Source: Salegentibacter salegens
GTDB lineage: Bacteria; Bacteroidota; Bacteroidia; Flavobacteriales; Flavobacteriaceae
NCBI RefSeq assembly: GCF_900142975.1
Contig: NZ_LT670848.1
Coordinates: forward strand, 2,914,001-2,978,000
Direction: 5' to 3'
DNA: 64,000 bases
Shown here: positions 40,212 through 48,887 of the stretch, in pieces
How the letters are laid out: every line of letters begins with the position of its first letter
Numbering within the stretch: position 1 is the stretch's first letter
Translations under genes and position numbers: made by a program
Notes under the pieces: model-generated
Told to the model about the DNA's origin: nothing
Databases searched by the model: none
Seen by the model: the letters and a program-made list of their open reading frames with translations, nothing else

Positions 40212-40859
40212 TTGCATTATTTACAACATAACGAAAAATTCCCGCCCATTTCTGAAGCTGATGAACAGGGGTTGTTGGCTATTGGGGGCGATATGAGCAT
40301 TCCGCGTTTAATTTATGCTTATAACCACGGAATTTTCCCCTGGTATGATGCTTCCCAGCCTTTACTTTGGTGGAGTCCAGATCCCAGGATGGTACTTTTT
40401 CCTGATAAATTAAAAGTTTCAAAAAGTATGAAGCAATTATTTAGGAAGGAAACCTTTACAGTGACTTTTAATAAAGATTTTAGAGCGGTAATAGAATCCT
40501 GTGCCGAAATAAGACGTGATGGCCAGCACGGCACCTGGATAACCCAGGAAATAATAGATTGCTTTGGTGATTTGCATGAACTTAATATAGCGCACTCTGT
40601 AGAAGTTTGGCAGGATGATAATTTAGTTGGTGGCCTATATGGGATTTACCTGGAAGATAAAAAGATCTTCTGTGGCGAGAGTATGTTTACGAGAGCAAGT
40701 AACGCTTCTAAGTATGGATTTATCTCCCTGGTTAGAAAATTAAAAGAAGACGGTGTAAAACTCATAGATTGCCAGGTTTATACCCAGCATTTGGAAAGCC
40801 TGGGTGCAGAGGAAATTTCGAGAAACGAATTTCTTAGCTATTTAGATGTTTCTGCATAG
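40212..40859 (+). CDS. aat: leucyl/phenylalanyl-tRNA-protein transferase
   Basis: N-end-rule enzyme that adds Leu or Phe to proteins with N-terminal Arg or Lys and so marks them for ClpS/ClpAP. Motifs include FPPISEADEQGLLAIGGDMS, NHGIFPWYD, LWWSPDPRMVLFP and the catalytic-region GGLYGIYLEDKKIFCGESMF (in parts). The frame opens at ATG 40158, but that codon lies in the loop of the preceding terminator and the 18 residues it would add are a hydrophobic stretch with no counterpart in the family. TTG 40212 gives LHYLQHNEKFPPI, which aligns with the usual N-terminus, so I prefer it. Length then is 215 residues. Confidence 0.88.
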   Translation: MHYLQHNEKFPPISEADEQGLLAIGGDMSIPRLIYAYNHGIFPWYDASQPLLWWSPDPRMVLFPDKLKVSKSMKQLFRKETFTVTFNKDFRAVIESCAEIRRDGQHGTWITQEIIDCFGDLHELNIAHSVEVWQDDNLVGGLYGIYLEDKKIFCGESMFTRASNASKYGFISLVRKLKEDGVKLIDCQVYTQHLESLGAEEISRNEFLSYLDVSA

Positions 40860-40943
40860 ATTTAGCCTGAACGTCTTTGGATAAACTAGTCTTCTTATCT
40901 GGTTTTAGATAATTCGATGTTGTAGAAATATAAGATAACCACT

Positions 40944-41525
40944 TTATTTATCAAGCTCTTTTACTTCTGAATTTCTAAAGCAAGATACTTCGTGATCATT
41001 TACCATTCCCGTGGCCTGCATATGTGCGTACATTACGGTAGAGCCTACAAACTTAAACCCCTTTTTCTTTAAATCTTTACTTAATTTATCGCTAATGGCG
41101 GTAGTTGCAGGGGCTTTTTTGTAATCTTCTATTTCGTTTTGTATTGGTTCGCCGCCTACAAAACTCCAAATATATTTGCTGAAACTCCCGAATTCTTCCT
41201 GAATTTTTATGAAATTTTGAGCGTTGGTGACTGTAGCTCTCACTTTTAATTTATTCCGAATAATTCCTGGGTTTTGCAGTAACTCCTGAATTTTGTCTTC
41301 GGAATAATTCGCGATTTTTTTATAGTCAAAATCATCAAAAGCTTCCCGGAAGTTTTCTCGTTTTCGCAGTACGGTAATCCAACTTAATCCTGCCTGAAAG
41401 GTTTCGAGGATAAGAAATTCAAAAATAGTTTCATCGTTATAAACAGGAACGCCCCATTCATTATCGTGATAAGCCTCGTAGAGTGCATCGCCTTCACACC
41501 AGCCACAGCGTTGTAATTTTGCCAT
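40944..41525 (-). CDS. tag: DNA-3-methyladenine glycosylase I
   Basis: A 193-residue repair enzyme that excises 3-methyladenine. The N-terminus RCGWCEGDALYEAYHDNEWG and the C-terminal NDHEVSCFR supply the cysteine/histidine zinc ligands of the Tag family (C...H and H-x3-C). The helix-hairpin-helix core includes FQAGLSWITVLRKRENFREAF (in parts). It follows a TonB-like gene by 5 bases and is probably co-transcribed with it. Confidence 0.94.
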   Translation of the reverse strand: MAKLQRCGWCEGDALYEAYHDNEWGVPVYNDETIFEFLILETFQAGLSWITVLRKRENFREAFDDFDYKKIANYSEDKIQELLQNPGIIRNKLKVRATVTNAQNFIKIQEEFGSFSKYIWSFVGGEPIQNEIEDYKKAPATTAISDKLSKDLKKKGFKFVGSTVMYAHMQATGMVNDHEVSCFRNSEVKELDK

Positions 41526-41530
41526 TTTAA

Positions 41531-42244
41531 TTAAGGTTTAAAATTATAAGTAATTGTGCCAAGTTGCTCATTTCTGCCCGACAGCCTTGAAAATACCGCA
41601 TTTGCAGCATAGTCTAATGCTTTTTCTGTTAGGCATTCGTTATCTGAATTTGAACTTGCTTTGTTAATACCAGTATTAACAACCCGTCCTTCAGCATTTA
41701 CTGTAATGTTTACCACAATTTTTCCGGGTAGATCGCAGGTATAAATAGGATTTGGAATGGAAACGGCATTTCTTCCGCGTAGCGAAAATGAGATAGAACT
41801 GTTTCTTAAACTTCCTGATTGAGTAGAAATATCTTTGGAAGAATTATCTCCATCAGATTGTTTTTTTGTTTCTGATTTACTTCCGGTAGTGAAAGTGCCC
41901 TTTGTAGAAGTTTCTGTTTTGCTATCTGAACTTTCTTCCTGTTGCGCACTGTTCTGTTCTAAGATTTCATCTAATTCCCTATTAAAATTCTCTTGCCGGG
42001 CTTCCTGGTTTTCATTAAATGCCCTGTGAGTTTCTGGTGAATTATTAGGGGTTTCCGGTTCAGGTTCCTCTTCTGGAATTTCTTCTTCATCTTCCTGGGT
42101 TGGTGTATATTCCTCTAAATCTACTAACATTTCCTGTTGGTATTTTTGTTTTTGGGACAGGTTGAAGTTATACAAACCAAGAATTAAAACCGAACAAAAA
42201 AGTACGGTAATTATGAGGGCTTTATGTTTATCGAAAAAATCCAT
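41531..42244 (-). CDS. TonB-like energy-transducer protein
   Basis: A 237-residue protein with an N-terminal anchor (residues 9-27), an acidic Glu/Pro-rich stalk (EEDEEEIPEEEPEPETPNN, in parts), a Ser/Thr-rich linker and a C-terminal domain GKIVVNITVNAEGRVVN...LTEKALDYAANAVFSRL that fits the TonB C-terminal fold (family with IxxxVxADGRV). It could energise a TonB-dependent receptor such as the one at 32631, but no exbB or exbD is nearby, and the C-terminal domain is shorter than typical. It may instead be a periplasm-spanning linker of another machine. Confidence 0.75.
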   Translation of the reverse strand: MDFFDKHKALIITVLFCSVLILGLYNFNLSQKQKYQQEMLVDLEEYTPTQEDEEEIPEEEPEPETPNNSPETHRAFNENQEARQENFNRELDEILEQNSAQQEESSDSKTETSTKGTFTTGSKSETKKQSDGDNSSKDISTQSGSLRNSSISFSLRGRNAVSIPNPIYTCDLPGKIVVNITVNAEGRVVNTGINKASSNSDNECLTEKALDYAANAVFSRLSGRNEQLGTITYNFKP

Positions 42245-42274
42245 ACTATAAAATAAAACGTGAAATGTTCTATT

Positions 42275-42988
42275 TTATGCTGAAGGTAGCAATTTTTCAA
42301 AAGACTGGAGGTCTAAAGAGTTTTCTATAGTGAATTCGCCTACACGGGTGCGTTTAAGAGAAGAGAGGTAGGCGCCAGAGCCAAGTGCGATTCCAAAATC
42401 GTTGGCCATACTTCTAATATAAGTGCCTTTACTGCAAATTATTTTAAAATCTACTATGGGAAACCTGGGAGCATCAACTTCAAATTTGTGTATGGTAACC
42501 GGTCTACTTTCTAATTTTACGTCTTCTCCTTTTCTGGCGTATTCATAAAGGCGTTTCCCATCTTTTTTTAAAGCTGAAAAGACCGGTGGTGTTTGCTGAA
42601 TTTCTCCCGTAAGCTGAAGTGCAGCTCCATCTAAATCTTCTTCTGCAATATGCGCTGTTTCGAAGGTTTTGTCTACTTCAGTTTCCATGTCGTAAGAAGG
42701 GGTAGTGGCGCCCAGGGTGAAAGTCCCTGTATATTCTTTTTCGGTTCCTTGTAGCTCCGGTATTCTTTTGGTGAATTTCCCTGTACATATTACTAAAACC
42801 CCAGTAGCCAAAGGATCTAAAGTGCCTGCATGGCCTACTTTTATCTTTTTTATTCCGCAGCTTTTTCTAATTAACCAACGCACCTTGTTAACCAACTGAA
42901 AAGAAGTCCACTCCAATGGCTTGTCAAAAACCAGGATCTGGCCGGTTTGAAAATCTTCAGGAGTGAATTTTTTAATTTCTGTGGTCAT
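42275..42988 (-). CDS. truB: tRNA pseudouridine(55) synthase
   Basis: A 237-residue enzyme that forms pseudouridine at position 55 of the T-loop. The catalytic motif GHAGTLDPLATGVLVI (aspartate in TLDP) and the KVRWLIRK and KRLYEYARKGED segments are typical of TruB. The C-terminal PUA domain is absent or minimal, as in many short forms. It is the third gene in DUF3098-uppP-truB, with a 52-base gap to uppP. Confidence 0.96.
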   Translation of the reverse strand: MTTEIKKFTPEDFQTGQILVFDKPLEWTSFQLVNKVRWLIRKSCGIKKIKVGHAGTLDPLATGVLVICTGKFTKRIPELQGTEKEYTGTFTLGATTPSYDMETEVDKTFETAHIAEEDLDGAALQLTGEIQQTPPVFSALKKDGKRLYEYARKGEDVKLESRPVTIHKFEVDAPRFPIVDFKIICSKGTYIRSMANDFGIALGSGAYLSSLKRTRVGEFTIENSLDLQSFEKLLPSA

Positions 42989-43040
42989 AAAAGTCTGTTT
43001 GATTTCACCTAAGAATTATAATCTTTAGGGAAATTTATTT

Positions 43041-43835
43041 TTAATTATAGTACGCAACCCCAATAGAAACTATTCCTGCAATAAAGCAATAAATAGCAAA
43101 ATAAGAGAGCTTACTTTTCTTTACAATACTTATCATCCAGGTACAGGCTGCAAGCCCTGCAAGAAAAGAGGCGATAAAACCAATAGCCAGAACAGAGAAA
43201 GATGTAGTGCTTTCCATTAAATTACCATCTAAAAGATCTTTGGCTATTTTTCCTAAAATTAAAGGAACAACCATTAAAAATGAAAATCTTGCAGCTTTAG
43301 TTTTATCGTTTCCTAATAATACTGAAGTAGAAATTGTAGCGCCACTTCGGGAAATCCCCGGTAAAATTGCGATAGCTTGCGAAACCCCAATTACAAATGC
43401 ATTACTGTAACTTACAGGTTTATCGGTATTTTTGGCTTTATCTGCCAGCCATAATAAAAGCGCCGTAACGATAAGCATAAATCCTACAAAAATAATATTT
43501 CCGCCAAAGAGGACTTCTAATTGTTCTTCAAAGAAAACTCCAATAATAGCAGCCGGAATCATTGAGAGAATAATTTTTAATGAAAATTTAAACTCGTCGT
43601 TCCATTTAAACTGAAACAGGCCTCTAAAAATTTCTGCTACATCTTTTCTAAAAACCACAATGGTACTCAATGCCGTTGCAGCGTGAAGAATAACTGTAAA
43701 AAGTAGAGATTCACTGGGAATGCTATTATCGCCCAGCAGTGCCTTACCAAGTTCCAGGTGGCCACTGGAAGAAACAGGCAAAAATTCGGTTAGCCCCTGG
43801 ATTATTCCCAGAATGGCAGCATCTAATTCGTTCAA
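43041..43835 (-). CDS. uppP: undecaprenyl-diphosphate phosphatase
   Basis: A 264-residue inner-membrane phosphatase that recycles the lipid carrier for peptidoglycan and O-antigen synthesis (BacA/UppP type). The two active-site regions are visible: GLTEFLPVSSSGHLELG near residue 14 and GISRSGATIST near 161. Seven or eight helices are predicted. It begins six bases after the DUF3098 stop. Over-expression of this family confers bacitracin tolerance. Confidence 0.97.
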   Translation of the reverse strand: MNELDAAILGIIQGLTEFLPVSSSGHLELGKALLGDNSIPSESLLFTVILHAATALSTIVVFRKDVAEIFRGLFQFKWNDEFKFSLKIILSMIPAAIIGVFFEEQLEVLFGGNIIFVGFMLIVTALLLWLADKAKNTDKPVSYSNAFVIGVSQAIAILPGISRSGATISTSVLLGNDKTKAARFSFLMVVPLILGKIAKDLLDGNLMESTTSFSVLAIGFIASFLAGLAACTWMISIVKKSKLSYFAIYCFIAGIVSIGVAYYN

Positions 43836-43841
43836 TGTAGG

Positions 43842-44093
43842 TTACTTTTTGGGATTTAATAAAATAGCATAAACTTCTATTGCAAAACCAAGCAGTACTA
43901 AAGTTGGAGCTAGGCGAATACGCTGAAAACTATAAATATCGGGATTAAAAGTGTTGGGGTCGTCACTGCCGCCACCAGCCATAAGAATAAAACCTAAAGT
44001 AATTACCGCCAGCCCAATAAACATAAACTGGTAATTCTTCTTCTCAAAAATGAAGTATTTTTTATGATCTGTAGGTTGCTGTTTTTTATTCAT
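43842..44093 (-). CDS. DUF3098 family small membrane protein
   Basis: An 83-residue protein with two membrane helices (about residues 24-42 and 61-79) linked by a GGSDDPNTFNPDIYSFQRI loop, typical of DUF3098. The family commonly precedes uppP and follows ftsX in Bacteroidota; here no ftsX is in view. It likely acts in the envelope, but the function is unknown. Confidence 0.8.
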   Translation of the reverse strand: MNKKQQPTDHKKYFIFEKKNYQFMFIGLAVITLGFILMAGGGSDDPNTFNPDIYSFQRIRLAPTLVLLGFAIEVYAILLNPKK

Positions 44094-44206
44094 AGAAAGC
44101 GATAAGGTATAAACCGTTTAAAAAAAATTTTAAGGTTAAAGAGCCAAAATTAACCATTTTAAGTTAAAACAGTAGTATGGAGAATAACTAAATATAAAAT
44201 AATAAA

Positions 44207-44234
44207 AAAGCCATACGATTGGGCGTATGGCTTT
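44207..44234 (-). terminator. terminator of hypothetical gene 44256-44591
   Basis: The stem AAAGCCATACG/CGTATGGCTTT with a 6-base loop and flanking A-tract works for minus-strand transcription; it starts 22 bases after the stop codon. Confidence 0.8.
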
Positions 44235-44255
44235 AATCTTTAACAGCTTAAAATT

Positions 44256-44591
44256 TTAAGCAGCGTGATAAATGTTGTAGTGATTCAGGATTTCGTGGTA
44301 GAAATCCATGCTTTTTTCGTCTTTTTTTAGACAGGATTTTAGAAACCTTTCTAAGTCCTGGCATTCAAAGGTAATTCCTGTGTATTTACGTTTTCCAACC
44401 GGTATTTTTAAATCTACCGTTTGTTCTTTGTAATTAATTTTCACATTTTTTGCATCAAAATATTTTTTGATAATAGCGCGATGCATAAGATTATAATTTG
44501 AATTCTCTTCAGAATCAAAATTATAAATACTATAAGAAATCAGGCTCTTTACCTCATTTAGTGTAGCGTTTTGGTTAGTATTATTATTCAT
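44256..44591 (-). CDS. hypothetical protein, 111 residues
   Basis: I do not recognise this protein. It is mixed alpha/beta and soluble, with an N-terminal Asn-rich start, a basic strand region NVKINYKEQTVDLKIPVGKRKY and a C-terminal helix DLERFLKSCLKKDEK. There is no signal peptide or membrane segment. It is monocistronic with its own terminator and an AT-rich upstream region with a direct repeat of GGTGTT at 44593-44614. The length, codon use and terminator make a real gene likely. It could be a small regulatory or stress protein; nothing specific supports that. Confidence 0.6.
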   Translation of the reverse strand: MNNNTNQNATLNEVKSLISYSIYNFDSEENSNYNLMHRAIIKKYFDAKNVKINYKEQTVDLKIPVGKRKYTGITFECQDLERFLKSCLKKDEKSMDFYHEILNHYNIYHAA

Positions 44592-44809
44592 AGGTGTTGG
44601 TATTTATAGGTGTTAGCGCTTGCTAAATTACACTTTGATTTCCTTTTCTCTGTTAAAAAAGTTCTAATAATCCTATGATTAGCAAATATTTAACGACTAA
44701 ATAATCTTTTTAGTCTTTTTTTAAACTTCGGAGTGTATTGGGGGAAAGAAAAGTACTACATCAGTTTTTAGGGTATTCCCTTATACCGATGAAAGGAAGT
44801 TTTTTGTAT

Positions 44810-45439
44810 CTAATTGATATCAAATTCGAGGGGCGGGTGAAGATATCGATATTTATTATCCAAACAGGAAGCGTTTATAAATTTTGTTCCCCCTACCTTA
44901 GTAATTCCATAAGAATCGTGAACGTGACCAAAAATGTGAAATTTAATCTTACGTTTTTCTATGGTTTTAAAAAGTGAAGCGCAGCCAATATGCCTGCCAT
45001 TATTCAAAACGTCTTTAATCTTGTAAGGAGGTGTGTGCGAAATAAGCACTTTGGTGTCTTTTGGGATTTGTTCCCAGTGCGCATCAGTTTCCTGGGTTTG
45101 TTTCTGGTTAAAAGCCCAGGTGCCGTCACCGGGTGTTACAGGCGAACCCCAAAATTTAATTCCATTAATTATAATGCCGCTTTCCTTTAAATAATGAACG
45201 TTTTCAGGGATTATCTCCTGAATTTCTTCCTCATTAAATTTTTCAAAATAGAAATCGTGATTTCCGGCTATAAAAATTTTATGTTCGTGGGGCTGTGAAG
45301 AAAACCATTTTAGAAAATCTACTACTTCCCTTTTAGTTCCACCCTCGGTAATATCTCCTGCGTGAATTAAAACGTCTCCCGGGGGAATTGGAATTTGTGC
45401 GTGTTTGTTATGAGTGTCTGAAATGCAAATTAGCTTCAT
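44810..45439 (-). CDS. calcineurin-like metallophosphoesterase
   Basis: A 209-residue enzyme with the five signature blocks: CISDTH (residue 4), VLIHAGDIT (27), IFIAGNHDF (57), LISHTPP (129) and FGHVHDSYG (168). These bind two metal ions. Substrates in the family range from nucleotides to lipids and RNA; none is indicated here. The start at 45439 (MKLICISD) is chosen over the upstream ATG at 45451. It is followed by no co-directional neighbour within 200 bases. Confidence 0.9.
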   Translation of the reverse strand: MKLICISDTHNKHAQIPIPPGDVLIHAGDITEGGTKREVVDFLKWFSSQPHEHKIFIAGNHDFYFEKFNEEEIQEIIPENVHYLKESGIIINGIKFWGSPVTPGDGTWAFNQKQTQETDAHWEQIPKDTKVLISHTPPYKIKDVLNNGRHIGCASLFKTIEKRKIKFHIFGHVHDSYGITKVGGTKFINASCLDNKYRYLHPPLEFDIN

Positions 45440-45457
45440 AAATAATGGCAAAATATA

Positions 45458-45491
45458 AAAAAATCCGGAAGAAAAAATTCTCCGGATTTTT
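45458..45491 (-). terminator. terminator downstream of 45513-45728
   Basis: The stem AAATCCGGA/TCCGGATTT with an 11-base loop and A/T tracts on both sides; on the minus strand it ends the small membrane-protein transcript just before the metallophosphoesterase gene. Confidence 0.78.
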
Positions 45492-45512
45492 AATCTTTTA
45501 AAACCTGAACTT

Positions 45513-45728
45513 TTAATTTTCTTCCGATTCTTCTTCCGAAGAAATATAATCTTTATCTATTGGTAGTAACTTATTGGTTATTTTAGTTACAGAAAATGCA
45601 ATTATTACTGCGGTAACTGCAAAAAATAGAAATTTAATAAGAAGACTGTCGCTTAGCACAAAACTATACACCGCTAAAAAAATTTCAACGGCAATAAATA
45701 CTATTTTTATACTAAGCTTAAAAATCAT
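45513..45728 (-). CDS. small membrane protein, 71 residues
   Basis: Unrecognised family. It starts MIFKLSIKIVFIAVEIFLAV and has two closely spaced hydrophobic helices (about residues 5-22 and 28-48), then a short charged tail KDYISSEEESEEN. The frame stays open 12 codons upstream to 45764, but the shorter start is more compact and leaves an upstream region. A terminator follows. It is divergent from the AsmA-like gene across 181 bases. Confidence 0.6.
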   Translation of the reverse strand: MIFKLSIKIVFIAVEIFLAVYSFVLSDSLLIKFLFFAVTAVIIAFSVTKITNKLLPIDKDYISSEEESEEN

Positions 45729-45909
45729 AATTTCTATTAGGTTATGGGGCAAATATACAATCAAAAACCATTGAAAATTTGATACTTATAGGCTTTTGCT
45801 AAAATTTAACGCAAAGAAAACTTTGGGGTTAATTTTTTAAGTTAAAAATTCTTAAACAATAAGCTTAAGTGTTTTGAAATTGTAAATTTCCGTCACAAAA
45901 AATGCTATT

Positions 45910-47427
45910 TTGAAGAAAAAATATAAATTATTTCTGAGTTTTATTGTTATTCTTATTGTGCTGGTCCTGGGCGTAATTGGGGGCAATATGTTTATTGAAA
46001 GTAAAATGGAAACGGCTCTTAACAAAAATCTCCAAAAAGCTGAATTTAAATATGAAAGACTAAATGCGAGCCTTTTGGGGAGAAGCGCATCTATAAGCAA
46101 TCCGGTATATAAAAAGAACGGAATGCAAATTACTGCTGAAGAAATAAAGCTTGACGGAATTGATATTTTTGAATATATAAGCAATAAAAATATTGAAATA
46201 AATACCTTAAAATTCACAAAACCTGAAGTGACAATTTATACCGAAACCGAGAAAGAAAAGGATAGTTCAAAAGGGGGAAATTCTGCAAAAATAAACCTCT
46301 TGATTAAATTGGTTGAGGTGGTTGATGGGAATTTTAGAATGGCTAAAAACGATTCGGTTAAAGAGCAGCTTTTTGCAAATATCCCATCCCTAAACTTAAA
46401 GAACGTAAGTGTAGATCAAAAATCCTTAAAAAACGGACTTCCATTTAATTATGAGGGATTTCAGATGGCATCAGATAGTTTGTTTTTTAATCTCAACGAT
46501 TTACACGATATGTATGTTGAAAAGATGGAGATGAAGGAGAACTCTCTTACATTCAGCAAGATTAAGATGAAACCTCTATATGATAAACAGGAATTTCAAA
46601 ATCATATTCCTTATGAAAAAGACAGGTTTGATTTAAGCCTGGGAGAATTGGCTTTTAAATCTTTTAAATGGAGTTTTAAGAACGATTCGCTTAGCCTGGA
46701 GAGTGAGAATACAAGAATAACAAACGGCGATATTAAAATATATCGCGATAAACAAGTGAAAGACGATCCCCGCCAGAAACCAATGTACAGTAAAATGATT
46801 AGGGAATTGCCGTTTAAATTGAAGTTAGATACCCTTAAAGTTGAAAATCTAGCTATACAATATGAAGAACTTGTTAAGCCAAAAAGAGGACCCGGGAAAG
46901 TGACTTTTAAAAATCTTAATGCCAGTATTTACAATATTAGTAATGTAAATATGAATGCTGAAGATTTCCCCAGAACAGATATTGATGTACAAACTCAGTT
47001 TATGGGAGAGGCGAATCTTAATGTGAACTGGAATTTTGATATTTCAAATAAAGCTGACGTATTTTCAATTTCGGGACAAATGGACAGGATTTCCAGTGAA
47101 GGGATTAACCAGTTTATGAAACCGGCATTAAACGTAAAAGCTGAAGGTGGAATTAGAGATATGCGGTTTAATTTCACGGGGAACAACCAGAATTCTACCG
47201 GAGATATGAAACTTGTGTATAAAGATTTTAAAGTAGAGGTGCTTCAAAAAGATGGGGAAGAAGAAAATAAATTCCTTTCTGCCATCGCAAACTTAATAGT
47301 AAACAACGATGCTACTTCTGCAGAAAAAGAGCAGAAAAATATTAAAACGAAACGAACACAAAACAAATCGTTCTGGAATTACTTATGGAAAAATGTTAGA
47401 AACGGCGCATTAAAGTCCTTTCTTTAA
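45910..47427 (+). CDS. AsmA/DUF748-like envelope protein
   Basis: A 505-residue protein with an N-terminal membrane anchor (residues 7-27) and a long beta-rich periplasmic region made of repeating hydrophobic strands (for example NIEINTLKFTKPEVTIYTE, LDTLKVENLAIQYEEL, VTFKNLNASIYNISN). The pattern and the LNASLLGRSASISNPVY start suggest the AsmA-like/DUF748 families, thought to shape lipid transfer or outer-membrane assembly. The C-terminus is basic. The start is TTG 45910. It is 3'-convergent with the universal stress protein gene (4-base overlap). Confidence 0.6.
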   Translation: MKKKYKLFLSFIVILIVLVLGVIGGNMFIESKMETALNKNLQKAEFKYERLNASLLGRSASISNPVYKKNGMQITAEEIKLDGIDIFEYISNKNIEINTLKFTKPEVTIYTETEKEKDSSKGGNSAKINLLIKLVEVVDGNFRMAKNDSVKEQLFANIPSLNLKNVSVDQKSLKNGLPFNYEGFQMASDSLFFNLNDLHDMYVEKMEMKENSLTFSKIKMKPLYDKQEFQNHIPYEKDRFDLSLGELAFKSFKWSFKNDSLSLESENTRITNGDIKIYRDKQVKDDPRQKPMYSKMIRELPFKLKLDTLKVENLAIQYEELVKPKRGPGKVTFKNLNASIYNISNVNMNAEDFPRTDIDVQTQFMGEANLNVNWNFDISNKADVFSISGQMDRISSEGINQFMKPALNVKAEGGIRDMRFNFTGNNQNSTGDMKLVYKDFKVEVLQKDGEEENKFLSAIANLIVNNDATSAEKEQKNIKTKRTQNKSFWNYLWKNVRNGALKSFL

Positions 47428-48254
47428 ATTTTAAAAGTAACCACCGGCATATTGGCGTGGTTTACCAAATCTTCACTAATGCTTCCATTAAAAAAATGCG
47501 CTAAACCTTTGCGGCCATGGGTGCTAATACCAATTAAAGCTTTTTTCTGTTTCAAGGCGAAATTTAAAATTCCCTTTTCTACACTCACATCATTATAAAT
47601 ATGCATTTTGTAGTCGGTTATGTTAAAACCTGAAACAAAATTCTCTATACGCTCTCTAACTTCGGTGCTGGTAATAAAATTATTAGGAGTGTTTATAAAA
47701 AGCAAATGAAATTTAGCTTCTATTAATTGTGCGAAATCATAAGCTTTCTCCAGGGTGTGTTTGTTACTGGCATCGGCATCTGTAGCAAAAATAAAGTTAT
47801 CAATGTCAAAATTTTCGTGTTCATTTTTAATTACAAGAACAGGAATCTGGGAAGAACGCACCACTTTTTCGGTATTACTTCCAATAAACATTTCTTTGAA
47901 ACCGCTCGCCCCGTGGGAACCCATAATAATTATATCGCAATTGCAGTCGTCGCTCACTTCCATAATTCCGTCAAATGCCTGGTGAAACATTACGGTTTCA
48001 TGAACCTTAATATCTTTTAAAAAAGGTCTTTCCATAAGTTTGGCAAACCGCTGGTGCGCCAGTTTCATAAAGAAAATAGATTCTGGTAAATTTTGGCTAT
48101 TGCCACCCCCTACAGGATCTATAAGCTGCATAGGCAGTTCCAGCATATGTAAAAGGTAGATTTCACTATTATGTTTTCTCGCCAATTGCGCAGCAATTTT
48201 GAGTGCGTGTTCAGCGGTATCAGAAAAGTCGGTTGGAACGAGTATTTTTTTCAT
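47424..48254 (-). CDS. tandem universal stress protein
   Basis: A 276-residue protein made of two UspA domains (residues 1-145 and 150-276). The first carries the full ATP-binding motif G-2X-G-9X-GS (GSHGASGFKEMFIGSNTE). The second ends THGRKGLAHFFNGSISE, with the first glycine changed, so nucleotide binding there is less sure. Such tandem Usp proteins act under stress or energy limitation; the precise role is unknown. It is transcribed away from rimP. Confidence 0.92.
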   Translation of the reverse strand: MKKILVPTDFSDTAEHALKIAAQLARKHNSEIYLLHMLELPMQLIDPVGGGNSQNLPESIFFMKLAHQRFAKLMERPFLKDIKVHETVMFHQAFDGIMEVSDDCNCDIIIMGSHGASGFKEMFIGSNTEKVVRSSQIPVLVIKNEHENFDIDNFIFATDADASNKHTLEKAYDFAQLIEAKFHLLFINTPNNFITSTEVRERIENFVSGFNITDYKMHIYNDVSVEKGILNFALKQKKALIGISTHGRKGLAHFFNGSISEDLVNHANMPVVTFKI

Positions 48255-48346
48255 TAATTCCTCTAAAAGATTAAAAATGATTGCTTTATTAAAGTTAAGA
48301 ATAAAATTTCATTTAAAGTCTGGTTTTCTTTCTCTGAAATTATTAT

Positions 48347-48354
48347 TATATTTG
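48347..48354 (+). promoter_or_regulatory. probable -7 element of rimP-nusA-infB promoter
   Basis: TATATTTG matches TAnnTTTG. The upstream -33 region is T-rich (TGGTTTTC) without an exact TTTG. The predicted leader is about 55 bases and consists mainly of the hairpin at 48381-48401. Confidence 0.6.
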
Positions 48355-48380
48355 CAGCGTTGAAACTAAAAAAGTACAGC

Positions 48381-48406
48381 GAGGGGACATAAAGTCCCCT
48401 CTTTTT
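48381..48406 (+). terminator. terminator-like hairpin in rimP-nusA-infB leader (possible attenuator)
   Basis: A perfect 8-base stem GAGGGGAC/GTCCCCTC with a 5-base loop is followed by five T, only 7 bases before the rimP ATG. It is GC-rich compared with its surroundings and fits an intrinsic terminator. Transcripts from the promoter at 48347 must read through it. Confidence 0.7.
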
Positions 48407-48413
48407 ATAAGCT

Positions 48414-48875
48414 ATGTTGCAGGATAAAGTAGAAAATTTGTTGAAGGAAGCTTTCCAGGAAAATAATTCACTATTTTTAATAGACCTAAATATCACTAAT
48501 GATAACAAGATTTCTGTTGTTATAGATGGTGATAGCGGGGTTTCTGTTAACGATTGTATTGCGGTAAGCCGTAAAATTGAACACAATCTAGATAGGGAAG
48601 AAGAAGATTTTTCTTTGGAAGTTAGCTCGGCAGGAGTTTCTGAGCCTTTACGCCTGGAACGGCAATACAGGAAAAACCTGGGTAGAAAGCTACAGGTGAC
48701 TACCAATAACGAAAAAATTGAAGCAACTTTAACCGATGTAGATCAGGACGGGATTAAGCTAAACTGGAAAGCCAGAGAGCCAAAACCGGTAGGAAAAGGA
48801 AAGCATACCGTAGAAAAAGAAACGGTACTGCCGTATTCTGAGATTACAGACGCTAAAGTTATGATAACATTTTAA
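48414..48875 (+). CDS. rimP: ribosome maturation factor RimP
   Basis: A 153-residue protein needed for 30S subunit assembly. The N-terminal domain contains [28 protein letters not shown] (in parts) and the signature [13 protein letters not shown]; the C-terminal SH3-like domain starts near residue 85. It opens the classical rimP-nusA-infB operon; nusA begins 12 bases downstream. Confidence 0.95.
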   Translation: MLQDKVENLLKEAFQENNSLFLIDLNITNDNKISVVIDGDSGVSVNDCIAVSRKIEHNLDREEEDFSLEVSSAGVSEPLRLERQYRKNLGRKLQVTTNNEKIEATLTDVDQDGIKLNWKAREPKPVGKGKHTVEKETVLPYSEITDAKVMITF

Positions 48876-48887
48876 CCTCAAATTGAT

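Noticed and set aside
44738..44977. 79-codon plus-strand frame
   Set aside because: It overlaps the 3' part of the metallophosphoesterase gene on the other strand and shows no recognisable motif.
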